Shown here in pieces: positions 1 to 5,761 of a stretch of DNA of 5,761 bases. The notes below the pieces were generated by a model. The model made no database searches and had not been told where the DNA came from. It saw only the letters and a list, made by a program, of their open reading frames with translations. Each line of letters starts with the position of its first letter. Positions within the stretch are counted from its first letter, which is position 1. This stretch comes from Campylobacteraceae bacterium. Its GTDB lineage: Bacteria > Campylobacterota > Campylobacteria > Campylobacterales > Sulfurovaceae. The stretch covers positions 1 to 5,761 of the forward strand of contig JALWVW010000153.1 of the NCBI GenBank assembly GCA_027079365.1, given 5' to 3'. The position numbers and the translations under genes were made by a program.

Positions 1-486
1 CCCAAGATGGAAGTCAACTTTTTAATGAAGTTGCTGGATGACTATCTAAGAAATGAGCTCGATACCTATATGAAGCTTGATACCCGCTTTGAGACGATTG
101 GTGATCTTGCACCCTTTTCACCCAGATTGAAGAAGACCATTGAAGAGACAAAAGAAGCCACCAGACACAATAAAAAACTGGTACAGGTACTGGCACTCAA
201 CTATGGAAGCAGAGACGAGATCGTGCGCGCTGCCAACCGTGTCATCTCCCGCAAGGAGCCTCTGACGGAAGAGAGCCTCTCTGCTGCGCTGGACAGCCCC
301 TACAGTGATATCGATCTATTGGTACGCACCAGTGGAGAGCAGCGTCTCTCCAATTTCCTGCTTTGGCAGCTAAGCTATAGCGAAATGTTCTTCACCGATA
401 CGCTCTGGCCTGATTTCTCTCCTCAGGAACTTGAAGATATTATTGAAAAATTTCAACGCAGAGACAGGAAATTTGGGGGCATATAG
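1..486 (+). CDS. uppS: Undecaprenyl diphosphate synthase, C-terminal part (5' end outside window)
   Basis: This cytoplasmic cis-prenyltransferase adds isopentenyl units to farnesyl diphosphate to make the C55 lipid carrier for peptidoglycan and O-antigen/LPS sugar assembly. The window holds the last 161 residues; the reading frame is open from base 1, so the ATG at base 7 is internal (family proteins usually have about 225-250 residues). Recognisable parts are the central ALNYGSRDEI segment (N-Y-G-x-R-x-E/D) and the conserved C-terminal block containing RTSGEQRLSNFLLWQ, then YSEMFFTD and LWPDF. This block carries the Arg/Ser and Glu residues that bind isopentenyl diphosphate and Mg2+ in the family. 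The C-terminal tail FQRRDRKFGGI is also typical. It is the first visible gene of the plus-strand run, and its TAG stop lies one base before the next ATG. The family assignment is secure; whether an upstream promoter belongs to it cannot be seen. Confidence 0.96.
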   Translation, partial: PKMEVNFLMKLLDDYLRNELDTYMKLDTRFETIGDLAPFSPRLKKTIEETKEATRHNKKLVQVLALNYGSRDEIVRAANRVISRKEPLTEESLSAALDSPYSDIDLLVRTSGEQRLSNFLLWQLSYSEMFFTDTLWPDFSPQELEDIIEKFQRRDRKFGGI

Positions 487-487
487 C

Positions 488-1240
488 ATGGACAATATAT
501 TTCTAAGTATCGCTGTTTTCATCTTTGGACTATTGATAGGCTCTTTTTTGAATGTGGTCATCTACCGTACGCCCAGAGGAGAAAGTATCGCCTTTCCTTC
601 CTCGCACTGTACCAGCTGCCACACCAAACTCAAATGGTATCACAACATACCGATCTTCTCCTGGCTTTTCCTTGGTGGCAAATGCAGCTTCTGCAAGGAG
701 CCAATCTCCAAGCAGTACCCTCTTGTTGAGTTTTTGACAGGACTTCTCTGGCTTGCACTCTTTGTCAAGCTGGGATGGGTCTGGTACTTTCCTTTTGTGG
801 CAGCCTCTTTTACTGCGTTGCTTGCACTGACAGTCATTGACCTTAAATACTATGCCGTGCCAGACTCGGTCAACTTTTTCGCTCTAACTATGGCACTGAT
901 ACAGCCTGACTCTCTCAAGATGGCATGGGGTAACCCTGTCGCCAGTGCACTGCTTGCTGCTGGCGGGCTCTGGTTGCTTGCCAAGATCATATCCATCGTG
1001 GCGCGCAAAGAGGCAATGGGGGGTGCCGATGTGATCGTCGCAGGTACGATGGCAGCACTGCTTGGCTTCCCAGGATTCTTCCTGGCACTCTTTCTCTCTG
1101 CTATTCTTGCCATACTCCCTTCGCTTTTTGCCAAGGACACCATGGTGCCTTTTGTGCCTTTTTTGGCATTGGCCACCCTGGTCATCTACCTCTTTGATAC
1201 AGAAGCTAATGCACTACTAGGCTGGATCATATATGGGTAA
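488..1240 (+). CDS. pilD: Prepilin peptidase / N-methyltransferase (A24 family)
   Basis: This inner-membrane aspartyl protease cleaves the leader from type IV prepilins or type II secretion pseudopilins and methylates the new N-terminus. The protein has 250 residues. It opens with a membrane segment ending in GSFLNVVIYR, the family signature. A cytoplasmic domain follows with two Cys pairs, C41-x2-C44 and C66-x2-C69, as in zinc-binding bifunctional PilD enzymes. The first catalytic Asp is D118 in DLKYYAVPD. The second is D181 in MGGADVI, where the usual GxGD reads GGAD. Several hydrophobic segments continue to the C-terminus. The start at 488 was chosen because the signature membrane segment begins there and a G-run (475-479) sits 8 nt upstream; an in-frame ATG at 431 would add 19 atypical residues from inside uppS. 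No pilin gene lies nearby, so its substrates are encoded elsewhere. The symbol could equally be gspO/pppA. Confidence 0.93.
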   Translation: MDNIFLSIAVFIFGLLIGSFLNVVIYRTPRGESIAFPSSHCTSCHTKLKWYHNIPIFSWLFLGGKCSFCKEPISKQYPLVEFLTGLLWLALFVKLGWVWYFPFVAASFTALLALTVIDLKYYAVPDSVNFFALTMALIQPDSLKMAWGNPVASALLAAGGLWLLAKIISIVARKEAMGGADVIVAGTMAALLGFPGFFLALFLSAILAILPSLFAKDTMVPFVPFLALATLVIYLFDTEANALLGWIIYG

Positions 1241-2249
1241 AGTCAGGGGCTTTATCCTCTCACACTTTGGCAGTCACTATCTCCTTATTTTTTTGCCTTT
1301 TTTTTCTATCCTCTCTATCGTCTATATTATTCGTATTTCGATACTCTCCCAGACCATCTCTCTGGATGCAGGAGAGTTTTTGACACTTTTTGGGTTTTTT
1401 CTGCCTGATATTCTCTTCTATACGCTGCCGCTCTCTTTTATCGCGGCGCTGACCGTCACACTGACCAAACTCTCCGAGGACAACGAGCTCATCGCCCTCT
1501 TCTCTTTTGGCATGACGCCCACCAGACTGCTTCGGATCTTTGCGTTTCCGGCACTACTCTTTGCAGTGCTTATGCTCATCCTCTCTTTACACACGATTCC
1601 ACAGAGTACCGTAGCCTATAAACATTTCAAGCATAAAAAAACAGCCGAAGCCAGGCTCAATATAGTCCCCAACCGTCTGGGACAGAAGTTTGGGGACTAT
1701 ATTGTTTTTTTGGGAGATAAACGAGGGCAGCAGTATCGAAATGTCGTACTTTTCGCCACCGACGACAAAGAGAAAAGGGTGCTAATAAGTGCTGATACGG
1801 CCAAGATGGAGCACAACAACAGCCAATTTTCCCTCACACTCCATCAAGGTACCGGAGATACCTTTCTCTCTGATAGTATAGCATCTATGCGTTATACGCA
1901 GTTACATGTCTATAACTATGCTGCACATACTGCCAAGGCGGCCTGGTTTAACCGCGGATGGCATGACATCGCTACCAACAAAAATGATATGGCACTGTTT
2001 GTCTACAATATCTTTCTCTCCCTCTCTCCTCTGCTTGTCCTTGGTATGGTCGTCACCTTCTCTGTCATTAACCCACGATACCAGAAATCTCGCACCTACC
2101 TGATCAGCTTTGGCATGATAGTAGCGGTCTATATTGCAGCTTCACTACTGAGAAAAGAGGGAACACCTCTACTATTATTGGTTCTATCTCTCTCTTTTCT
2201 GGGAATGAGCCTCATGCTCTTCTCTAAAAAAGCTAAGGCAAATTTCTGA
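1233..2249 (+). CDS. lptF: LptF/LptG-family lipopolysaccharide export permease
   Basis: Family members are inner-membrane subunits of the LptB2FG ABC transporter, which extracts LPS and pushes it towards LptC and the periplasmic bridge. The protein has 338 residues, close to the usual 350-370. Three N-terminal hydrophobic segments (about 15-35, 48-75, 98-119) come first. The cytoplasmic coupling region after the second segment, TKLSEDNELIALFSFGMTP (residues 78-96), resembles the LGKLxxExE...GL region of E. coli LptF. A soluble, beta-rich periplasmic part (about 125-250) follows, with PNRLGQKFGDY near its start. Three C-terminal membrane segments include the conserved FSVINPRY motif (N280-P281-R282). 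The ATG overlaps the end of the prepilin peptidase gene by 8 nt and only a weak TGGA (1223-1226) precedes it, which suggests coupled translation. Telling LptF from LptG by sequence alone is not certain. A strong terminator-like hairpin lies inside codons 142-160. Confidence 0.9.
   Translation: MGKVRGFILSHFGSHYLLIFLPFFSILSIVYIIRISILSQTISLDAGEFLTLFGFFLPDILFYTLPLSFIAALTVTLTKLSEDNELIALFSFGMTPTRLLRIFAFPALLFAVLMLILSLHTIPQSTVAYKHFKHKKTAEARLNIVPNRLGQKFGDYIVFLGDKRGQQYRNVVLFATDDKEKRVLISADTAKMEHNNSQFSLTLHQGTGDTFLSDSIASMRYTQLHVYNYAAHTAKAAWFNRGWHDIATNKNDMALFVYNIFLSLSPLLVLGMVVTFSVINPRYQKSRTYLISFGMIVAVYIAASLLRKEGTPLLLLVLSLSFLGMSLMLFSKKAKANF
1658..1711 (+). terminator. Intragenic terminator-like hairpin with T-tract inside lptF
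   Basis: Bases 1658-1672 (CAATATAGTCCCCAA) are the exact reverse complement of 1690-1704 (TTGGGGACTATATTG), giving a 15-bp stem without mismatch. The 17-nt interval can form a second small stem, TCTG (1676-1679) with CAGA (1683-1686) around GGA. Seven T's (1705-1711) follow the right arm directly. This is the form of a Rho-independent terminator reading in the direction of the operon. The other side lacks an adjacent A-run (the nearest, 1635-1641, is 16 nt away), so it is one-directional. It lies wholly in lptF codons 142-160, which encode a well-conserved stretch (LNIVPNRLGQKFGDYIVFL). The structure is seen directly; termination is inferred, and translating ribosomes would be expected to mask it. 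Confidence 0.5.
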
Positions 2250-2977
2250 TGCGTGTCAAAGCAGTCATCGCCTACAACGGCACCCGGTTTCAGGGATTTC
2301 AGAAGCAAACCAGCACCAGACAAACCATCACTGCCACCATCGAAGAGGCACTGGAGAGCCTGGGGATCACCTCTCCTCTGGTTGGGTCAGGTCGCACCGA
2401 TGCCGGCGTCCATGCCACAGGACAGGTGATCCATTTTGACCTGCCTCCCTACTGGAAGGATCTCAACAAACTAAGAAGCCATCTCAACGGAAAACTTGAG
2501 GATGTGCGCTTCAAACATATCAGTATGGTAGAGCAAGACTTTCATGCCAGATTTTCTGCCAAACGGCGCATCTATCGTTATTGCATCAAGTCCACAGAGC
2601 CAATACTTTTTGAAAAAGAGTTTGTCTCTTCTCTTCCTTTAGGCAATAGCGAGAAACTCGAAGAGGCATTGGCATGCTTTATAGGAGAACATGATTTTGG
2701 CTACTTTCTCAAAACCGGCTCTGAGACCAAAAGCAATATCCGACAGATATACAAAGCCTACCACATACAAAGAGGCAAATACCACTACCTCTACTTTGAA
2801 GCCAATGGTTTTCTACGGGCACAAGTGCGGATGATGATTGATTTTGCCATCAAGGTTGCCAACGAAGAGTTGACGCTTACCCAGCTCAAAGAGCAACTCA
2901 CGCTCAAAACAATCCACAACAGAGGATTGGCACCTCCACAGGGACTCTATTTATCCAGAGTCCTATACAGTAGCTAA
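2249..2977 (+). CDS. truA: tRNA pseudouridine(38-40) synthase TruA
   Basis: TruA isomerises uridines 38, 39 and 40 in the anticodon stem-loop of many tRNAs and acts in the cytoplasm. The protein has 242 residues, a little shorter than the 270 of E. coli. It begins with the usual beta strand and AYNGTRFQGFQKQ (family Y-D/N-G-x-x-F-x-G-F/W-Q). The catalytic Asp is D51 in GSGRTDAGVHATGQV. The second block FHARFSAKRRIYRY (98-111) contains the conserved FHARFSA and the active-site Tyr region. The C-terminal FLRAQVRMM corresponds to the family F-L-x-x-x-V-R-x-x motif. Its ATG shares one base with the lptF stop (TGATG), and TAAGG (2234-2238) about 10 nt upstream is a good ribosome binding site. It is the last gene of the plus-strand run, and its end overlaps the convergent gene by 15 bp. 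Confidence 0.97.
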   Translation: MRVKAVIAYNGTRFQGFQKQTSTRQTITATIEEALESLGITSPLVGSGRTDAGVHATGQVIHFDLPPYWKDLNKLRSHLNGKLEDVRFKHISMVEQDFHARFSAKRRIYRYCIKSTEPILFEKEFVSSLPLGNSEKLEEALACFIGEHDFGYFLKTGSETKSNIRQIYKAYHIQRGKYHYLYFEANGFLRAQVRMMIDFAIKVANEELTLTQLKEQLTLKTIHNRGLAPPQGLYLSRVLYSS

Positions 2978-4420
2978 TAGTACCCGGCTAAGCTGTGGCA
3001 TTGAGATAGGCTCTCTCATCAGTGCATAGGAGTGCACTTCCAATGTACGGTGCATAAATTTCTCATAGGCAGGATCGATCAGTTTGGCTGCCTTATGCAG
3101 TACAGATGCCATCACTGTCAGTGCCGAGGGATATACTGTGTCTCTGGGGTCATCTTCCCGTGCCATCTCTCCCTCACTGTATTGCCACAGACCAGCATGA
3201 AAAAACTGCTTGAGTGCCTCATTGATCAGCTCAGAAGCTTTGATAAGATAGTGTGCTTCACCTGTCATCTCACCAGCAGACAAAAGTGCTTCACTCAGGT
3301 AGGCATAGTCTTCCAAAAACGCCTCTGTCTCGGGGGATGCTCCGGGCAAAAAACTGTGATAGAGTCTTCCTTCTTTCATTCCTTGTTCCAAAAGTTTTCC
3401 AAGTGTTTCGATCGCCAGCTGATGATAGACCCTGTCATACTTCCCAGCCAAAAAAAGCGATGTCACAGCCATGGCATTCCATGACACAATGATCCTCTTC
3501 TCTTGGACAACACCTTCATCATAAAGGGCAGCAAACAACCCATTTTTCATTAGATATGACTGAAGAAAATGTACTGTCTGTAGCGCGTAGGTGCGATACT
3601 GTGCCTCTTCTAGTAGATCAGATGCATGCAAGAGTACCTGCACCATCAATGCATTGTCATACAGTAGCTTTCCATGAGATGGCTTCTCCCATCCTGTATC
3701 CTTACAATAGTGATAAAATCCTCCATCACTGTCATCTCGAAGCGCTTTTCCAGTCATCGCATCCAGTGTATGTACCAGTATCTTTTTCAGTACGGTATCT
3801 TGTCTTTTTTCCACTAGTTCCATAAGCAACATCAAAACAGAATGTCTGGGGAATTTCGGAGCCCCTTCAAATCCTCCATGTTCATTATCGTAGCGTATCT
3901 GAATCTGCTCTGAGATAAGAGAGAGTACAGAGGCATCCAACTTTGTTGCCTGTATCTTTTCTATGCTCTTTGGCATAGATGCCAAGACCTCTTTGCCTTT
4001 GTTCAGCAACAGTGCTCTCTGCTCCTGATACTTTTTGCCTACCAGCTCCAGCGTTTCACGCAAGCCCATCATACCATCTCTATCCCGATCCGGCATATAG
4101 GTAGCACTATACAAAGGTACTTTCTCAGGGGAGAGAAAGAGGCAGAGCGGATCATTCGCTTCTCTCCCTGTCATCTGTGTAAAAAGCGCATGAAGATAAC
4201 GGCCGATATCCGGTCGCTCATAGCTATCTACCCTCACAGGAACAAAGTCTCTCTGTATCAGTCCGATGATCTCCTCATCTACAAATGACTCCTGCTCCAT
4301 CTGCTCACACCAGTCGCATCCACTGTGCCCCACAAAAACAAACAGTGCTTTATCCTCCGCTTTTGCCTTTGCAAAATACTCAGGGTGCCATGCCTGCCAT
4401 TCAATCCTATTACTTTTCAA
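2963..4420 (-). CDS. Thioredoxin-domain DUF255 (YyaL/SPATA20-like) protein, short divergent form
   Basis: Exact function is unknown for this family, which joins an N-terminal thioredoxin-like domain to an (alpha/alpha) barrel like those of glycosidases and sugar epimerases. The protein has 485 residues; many relatives have about 600-700. EWQAWHPEYFAKAKAEDK (7-24) matches the family's D-W-x-x-W...A-x-x-E-D-K opening, but the usual SPYLLQHA lead-in is missing. The redox motif is C35-D-W-C38 in GHSGCDWCEQMEQESF, followed by VDSYERPDI (64-72). The usual GGWP before the FLxP strand reads ANDP (88-91). The barrel part shows GGFEGAPKFPRH, GGFYHYCKDTGW, LLYDNALMVQ, SWNAMAV and LEDYAYLSEALL. The family's PHFEKMLYD reads PSHGKLLYD. 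There is no signal peptide, so it is probably cytoplasmic. The TTG start at 4420 is the only credible one: an in-frame stop lies shortly upstream, and AAGGA precedes it at good spacing. It is divergent from dsbD and convergent with truA. Confidence 0.85.
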   Translation of the reverse strand: MKSNRIEWQAWHPEYFAKAKAEDKALFVFVGHSGCDWCEQMEQESFVDEEIIGLIQRDFVPVRVDSYERPDIGRYLHALFTQMTGREANDPLCLFLSPEKVPLYSATYMPDRDRDGMMGLRETLELVGKKYQEQRALLLNKGKEVLASMPKSIEKIQATKLDASVLSLISEQIQIRYDNEHGGFEGAPKFPRHSVLMLLMELVEKRQDTVLKKILVHTLDAMTGKALRDDSDGGFYHYCKDTGWEKPSHGKLLYDNALMVQVLLHASDLLEEAQYRTYALQTVHFLQSYLMKNGLFAALYDEGVVQEKRIIVSWNAMAVTSLFLAGKYDRVYHQLAIETLGKLLEQGMKEGRLYHSFLPGASPETEAFLEDYAYLSEALLSAGEMTGEAHYLIKASELINEALKQFFHAGLWQYSEGEMAREDDPRDTVYPSALTVMASVLHKAAKLIDPAYEKFMHRTLEVHSYALMREPISMPQLSRVLLATV

Positions 4421-4427
4421 ATTTTTA

Positions 4428-4432
4428 TCCTT
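4428..4432 (-). promoter_or_regulatory. Ribosome binding site deciding the TTG start of the DUF255 gene
   Basis: On the minus strand the sequence reads AAGGA, then seven bases, then TTG. No ATG or GTG lies in frame between this TTG and the upstream in-frame TAA, so this site supports initiation at TTG (4420). The residues that follow already match the family's N-terminal domain, so a later start would cut into it. Confidence 0.7.
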
Positions 4433-4514
4433 ATGCCCAGGTTATACCGTCTGCACACTCGCTACACAGTCATTGTTTATCATTCTTGGATATAGTTTTA
4501 CACTAACAACCTTT

Positions 4515-4523
4515 AAAAGAGAG
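4515..4523 (+). promoter_or_regulatory. Ribosome binding site of dsbD
   Basis: The purine run AAAAGAGAG ends seven bases before the ATG at 4531. It is a moderate rather than perfect Shine-Dalgarno match. Together with a typical signal peptide beginning right at that ATG, it supports 4531 as the start of dsbD. Confidence 0.5.
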
Positions 4524-4530
4524 TACAAAG

Positions 4531-5761
4531 ATGACATTCAAGAAGATTTTTTTACTATTTGCGGTGCTTTTGGCTACCACCATAGGTCATGCGGAAGGCT
4601 TTGGAGGGCTCAAACTTCCCAAACAAAGTTTTCTCTCTCCTGATGAAGCCTTTAAGGCCACCGCTGTCAAAGAAGGTGATAGGATCAAGACCAGGATCAC
4701 GCTGGGCGACAAGATCTATATCTATGGCAAAGATCTGCATTTCAAGATCACTGACCCTATACAAATCGAACTCAAACCTACGCTTCCACCCACTGAAAAA
4801 CATGGAGAGTTTGATATCTACCATGATATCTCCGTAGATATTCCCCTCAAAACAATAGAGAGCAAGGTCGACAAAGACTACACCCTTGCTATCGAAATGA
4901 CTGGCTGTTCAGACAGCGGCATCTGCTATCAGCCACAGGTGAGAAAATTTACACTGAAATATGAGGGCAAGCCCGAAGGGTTTTTTGCCAAGATATCCAG
5001 GCTAACCAAAGAAGGCAACACTGGCAAGATCGCTGATGTACTGGTCAAAGAGAATCCCCTCTTTATTCTTATGCTTTTCTTTGTCTTCGGACTCTTTTTA
5101 GCGTTAACACCTTGCATTTTCCCCATGATTCCTATCCTCTCCTCTATCATTATCTCCCAAGTAGGCAAAGAGGAGAAGCCCAGCCCCGGCAAAGCCTTTT
5201 TCACCTCCCTTGTCTATGTGGTAGCTATGGCTTTGGCCTATACTGTGGTGGGTGTCATTGCCGGTCTTGTGGGTGCAGATATCCAGGCAGCTATGGCAAA
5301 GCCCTGGGTCATTATCCTCTTTTCCGCTATGTTCGTAGCTCTGGCATTTTCCCTCTTCGGTTTCTTCGAGATCGGCCTGCCTGCCTCATGGCAGTCCAAA
5401 CTCAGTTCTGCCAGTGACAATGCTCGGGGCAAAGGTATCCTCGGCACTGCTATCATGGGAGTGCTCTCTGCGCTGATTGTAGGCCCCTGTGTCGCACCGC
5501 CACTGGGTGGCGCCATCCTCTTTATCTCTCAGACAGGAGATGCTTTCCTTGGTGGGCTGGCACTCTTTGTGATGAGTATAGGCATGGGCGTGCCGTTACT
5601 GCTGGTAGGTCTTGGTGCAGGCAAATTCATGCCTAAGCCCGGCGGCTGGATGATGCGTATCTCCCAGATTTTTGGCGTGCTGATGCTTATGATGGCACTC
5701 TACATGGTTGAAAGGCTACTCCCTCCTAGCCTTACACTGTTGTTGGCATCTCTGTTGTTGA
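4531..5761 (+). CDS. dsbD: Thiol:disulfide interchange protein DsbD (3' end outside window)
   Basis: DsbD carries electrons from cytoplasmic thioredoxin across the inner membrane to periplasmic thiol proteins, serving disulfide isomerisation and cytochrome c maturation. The frame stays open from ATG 4531 to the window end (410 codons). Residues 1-21 form a signal peptide (KK, hydrophobic core, cleavage likely after GHA-21). The periplasmic alpha domain ends in GCSDSGICYQP with C126 and C132; the C-x5-C spacing equals E. coli C103/C109. The membrane beta domain begins near residue 175. It holds C195 in LTPCIFPMIP and C320 in GPCVAPPLGG, 125 residues apart (122 in E. coli C163/C285), plus the typical WMMRISQIFG and ERLLP stretch. 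The C-terminal thioredoxin-like gamma domain would lie beyond the window. CcdA-only proteins are excluded by the alpha domain. It is transcribed away from the thioredoxin-like DUF255 gene. Confidence 0.95.
   Translation, partial: MTFKKIFLLFAVLLATTIGHAEGFGGLKLPKQSFLSPDEAFKATAVKEGDRIKTRITLGDKIYIYGKDLHFKITDPIQIELKPTLPPTEKHGEFDIYHDISVDIPLKTIESKVDKDYTLAIEMTGCSDSGICYQPQVRKFTLKYEGKPEGFFAKISRLTKEGNTGKIADVLVKENPLFILMLFFVFGLFLALTPCIFPMIPILSSIIISQVGKEEKPSPGKAFFTSLVYVVAMALAYTVVGVIAGLVGADIQAAMAKPWVIILFSAMFVALAFSLFGFFEIGLPASWQSKLSSASDNARGKGILGTAIMGVLSALIVGPCVAPPLGGAILFISQTGDAFLGGLALFVMSIGMGVPLLLVGLGAGKFMPKPGGWMMRISQIFGVLMLMMALYMVERLLPPSLTLLLASLLL

Larger units (their letters stand above)
4421..4530. promoter_or_regulatory. 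Divergent intergenic region between the DUF255 gene and dsbD
   Basis: This is the only real intergenic gap in the window and must carry the leftward promoter of the DUF255 gene and probably the rightward promoter of dsbD. It is AT-rich. For the minus strand, TATAAC (4446-4441) is a possible -10 box that would put a transcript start just before the AAGGA site; no good -35 is visible. For the plus strand, TATAGT (4491-4496) or TACACT (4499-4504) could be a -10 box; again no matching -35 is found at 16-18 nt. Campylobacterota promoters often lack a clear -35, so this does not exclude them. I see no sigma-54 site, clear operator palindrome or RNA gene here. The promoter boxes are weak guesses; the presence of promoters somewhere in the region is the firmer claim. 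Confidence 0.45.

Noticed and set aside
431..487. Upstream in-frame ATG for the prepilin peptidase
   Set aside because: It would add 19 residues read from the end of uppS in another frame, before the typical membrane segment. The ATG at 488 fits the family N-terminus and follows the uppS stop directly.
850..1185. Minus-strand open frame of 111 codons inside the prepilin peptidase gene
   Set aside because: It is wholly antisense to a well-supported gene, has low-complexity Ala/Ser/Lys composition and no recognisable motif.
2968..2995. Possible terminator hairpin at the truA/DUF255 junction (CAGTAGC with GCTAAGCTG)
   Set aside because: It has only 4+3 base pairs interrupted by a 2-nt bulge and no T-run follows, so it is too weak to call.
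4471..4489. Fur-box-like AT-rich stretch with two CATT repeats
   Set aside because: It matches a Fur or other operator consensus only loosely and shows no clear palindrome. Chance similarity in AT-rich DNA explains it.
4266..4643. Plus-strand open frame of 125 codons crossing the intergenic region
   Set aside because: It is antisense to the start of the DUF255 gene and out of frame with dsbD, with no ribosome binding site or known motif.
4811..4846. Repeated GATATC/GATATT words in dsbD
   Set aside because: They arise from repeated Asp-Ile codons in the alpha domain (DIYHDISVDI) and form no longer repeat.
5112..5417. Plus-strand open frame of 101 codons
   Set aside because: It lies inside the DsbD membrane domain in another frame. 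The DsbD frame has the conserved Cys motifs and continues through it.
1..5761. Mobile elements, CRISPR arrays, tRNA/rRNA genes, toxin-antitoxin or defence genes
   Set aside because: Nearly every base lies in conserved chromosomal genes. I saw no transposase, terminal repeats, spaced repeats or cloverleaf-like sequence.

Overview
The window is a gene-dense piece of a Gram-negative chromosome. It most likely comes from a Campylobacterota (Epsilonproteobacteria) species of the Sulfurovum/Sulfurimonas kind. This rests on the moderately AT-rich composition, the tightly overlapped genes, the LptF/LptG-type permease directly in front of truA (as I remember it from Helicobacter and relatives), and the style of the protein sequences. 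The assignment is an inference from recalled gene order and was not searched.

Left part, plus strand, bases 1-2977: four genes in one tight run. They are the C-terminal two thirds of undecaprenyl diphosphate synthase (uppS, cut by the window start), a prepilin peptidase/N-methyltransferase, an LptF/LptG-family permease, and the tRNA pseudouridine synthase truA. The junctions are a 1-nt gap, an 8-nt overlap and a 1-nt TGATG overlap, so translational coupling on one transcript is likely. The products serve cell-envelope building (lipid carrier, LPS export), pilus/pseudopilus maturation and tRNA modification.

Middle part, minus strand, bases 2963-4420: one gene for a short, divergent member of the thioredoxin-like DUF255 (YyaL/SPATA20-like) family. 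It starts at TTG. It meets truA tail to tail with a 15-bp overlap and no recognisable terminator.

Right part, bases 4421-5761: a 110-bp divergent intergenic region, then a plus-strand gene that runs off the window end. It encodes the thiol:disulfide interchange protein DsbD (signal peptide, periplasmic alpha domain, most of the transmembrane beta domain). Two thiol-redox-type proteins therefore share a divergent promoter region.

The gene content is mostly housekeeping, and I see no mobile element, CRISPR array, RNA gene or defence system. The most striking structure not explained by the genes is inside lptF: a perfect 15-bp inverted repeat with a further small stem in its loop, followed at once by seven T's. 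It has the form of an intrinsic terminator pointing along the operon. Secondary points are a GGAD version of the GxGD catalytic motif in the prepilin peptidase and altered family motifs in the DUF255 protein.
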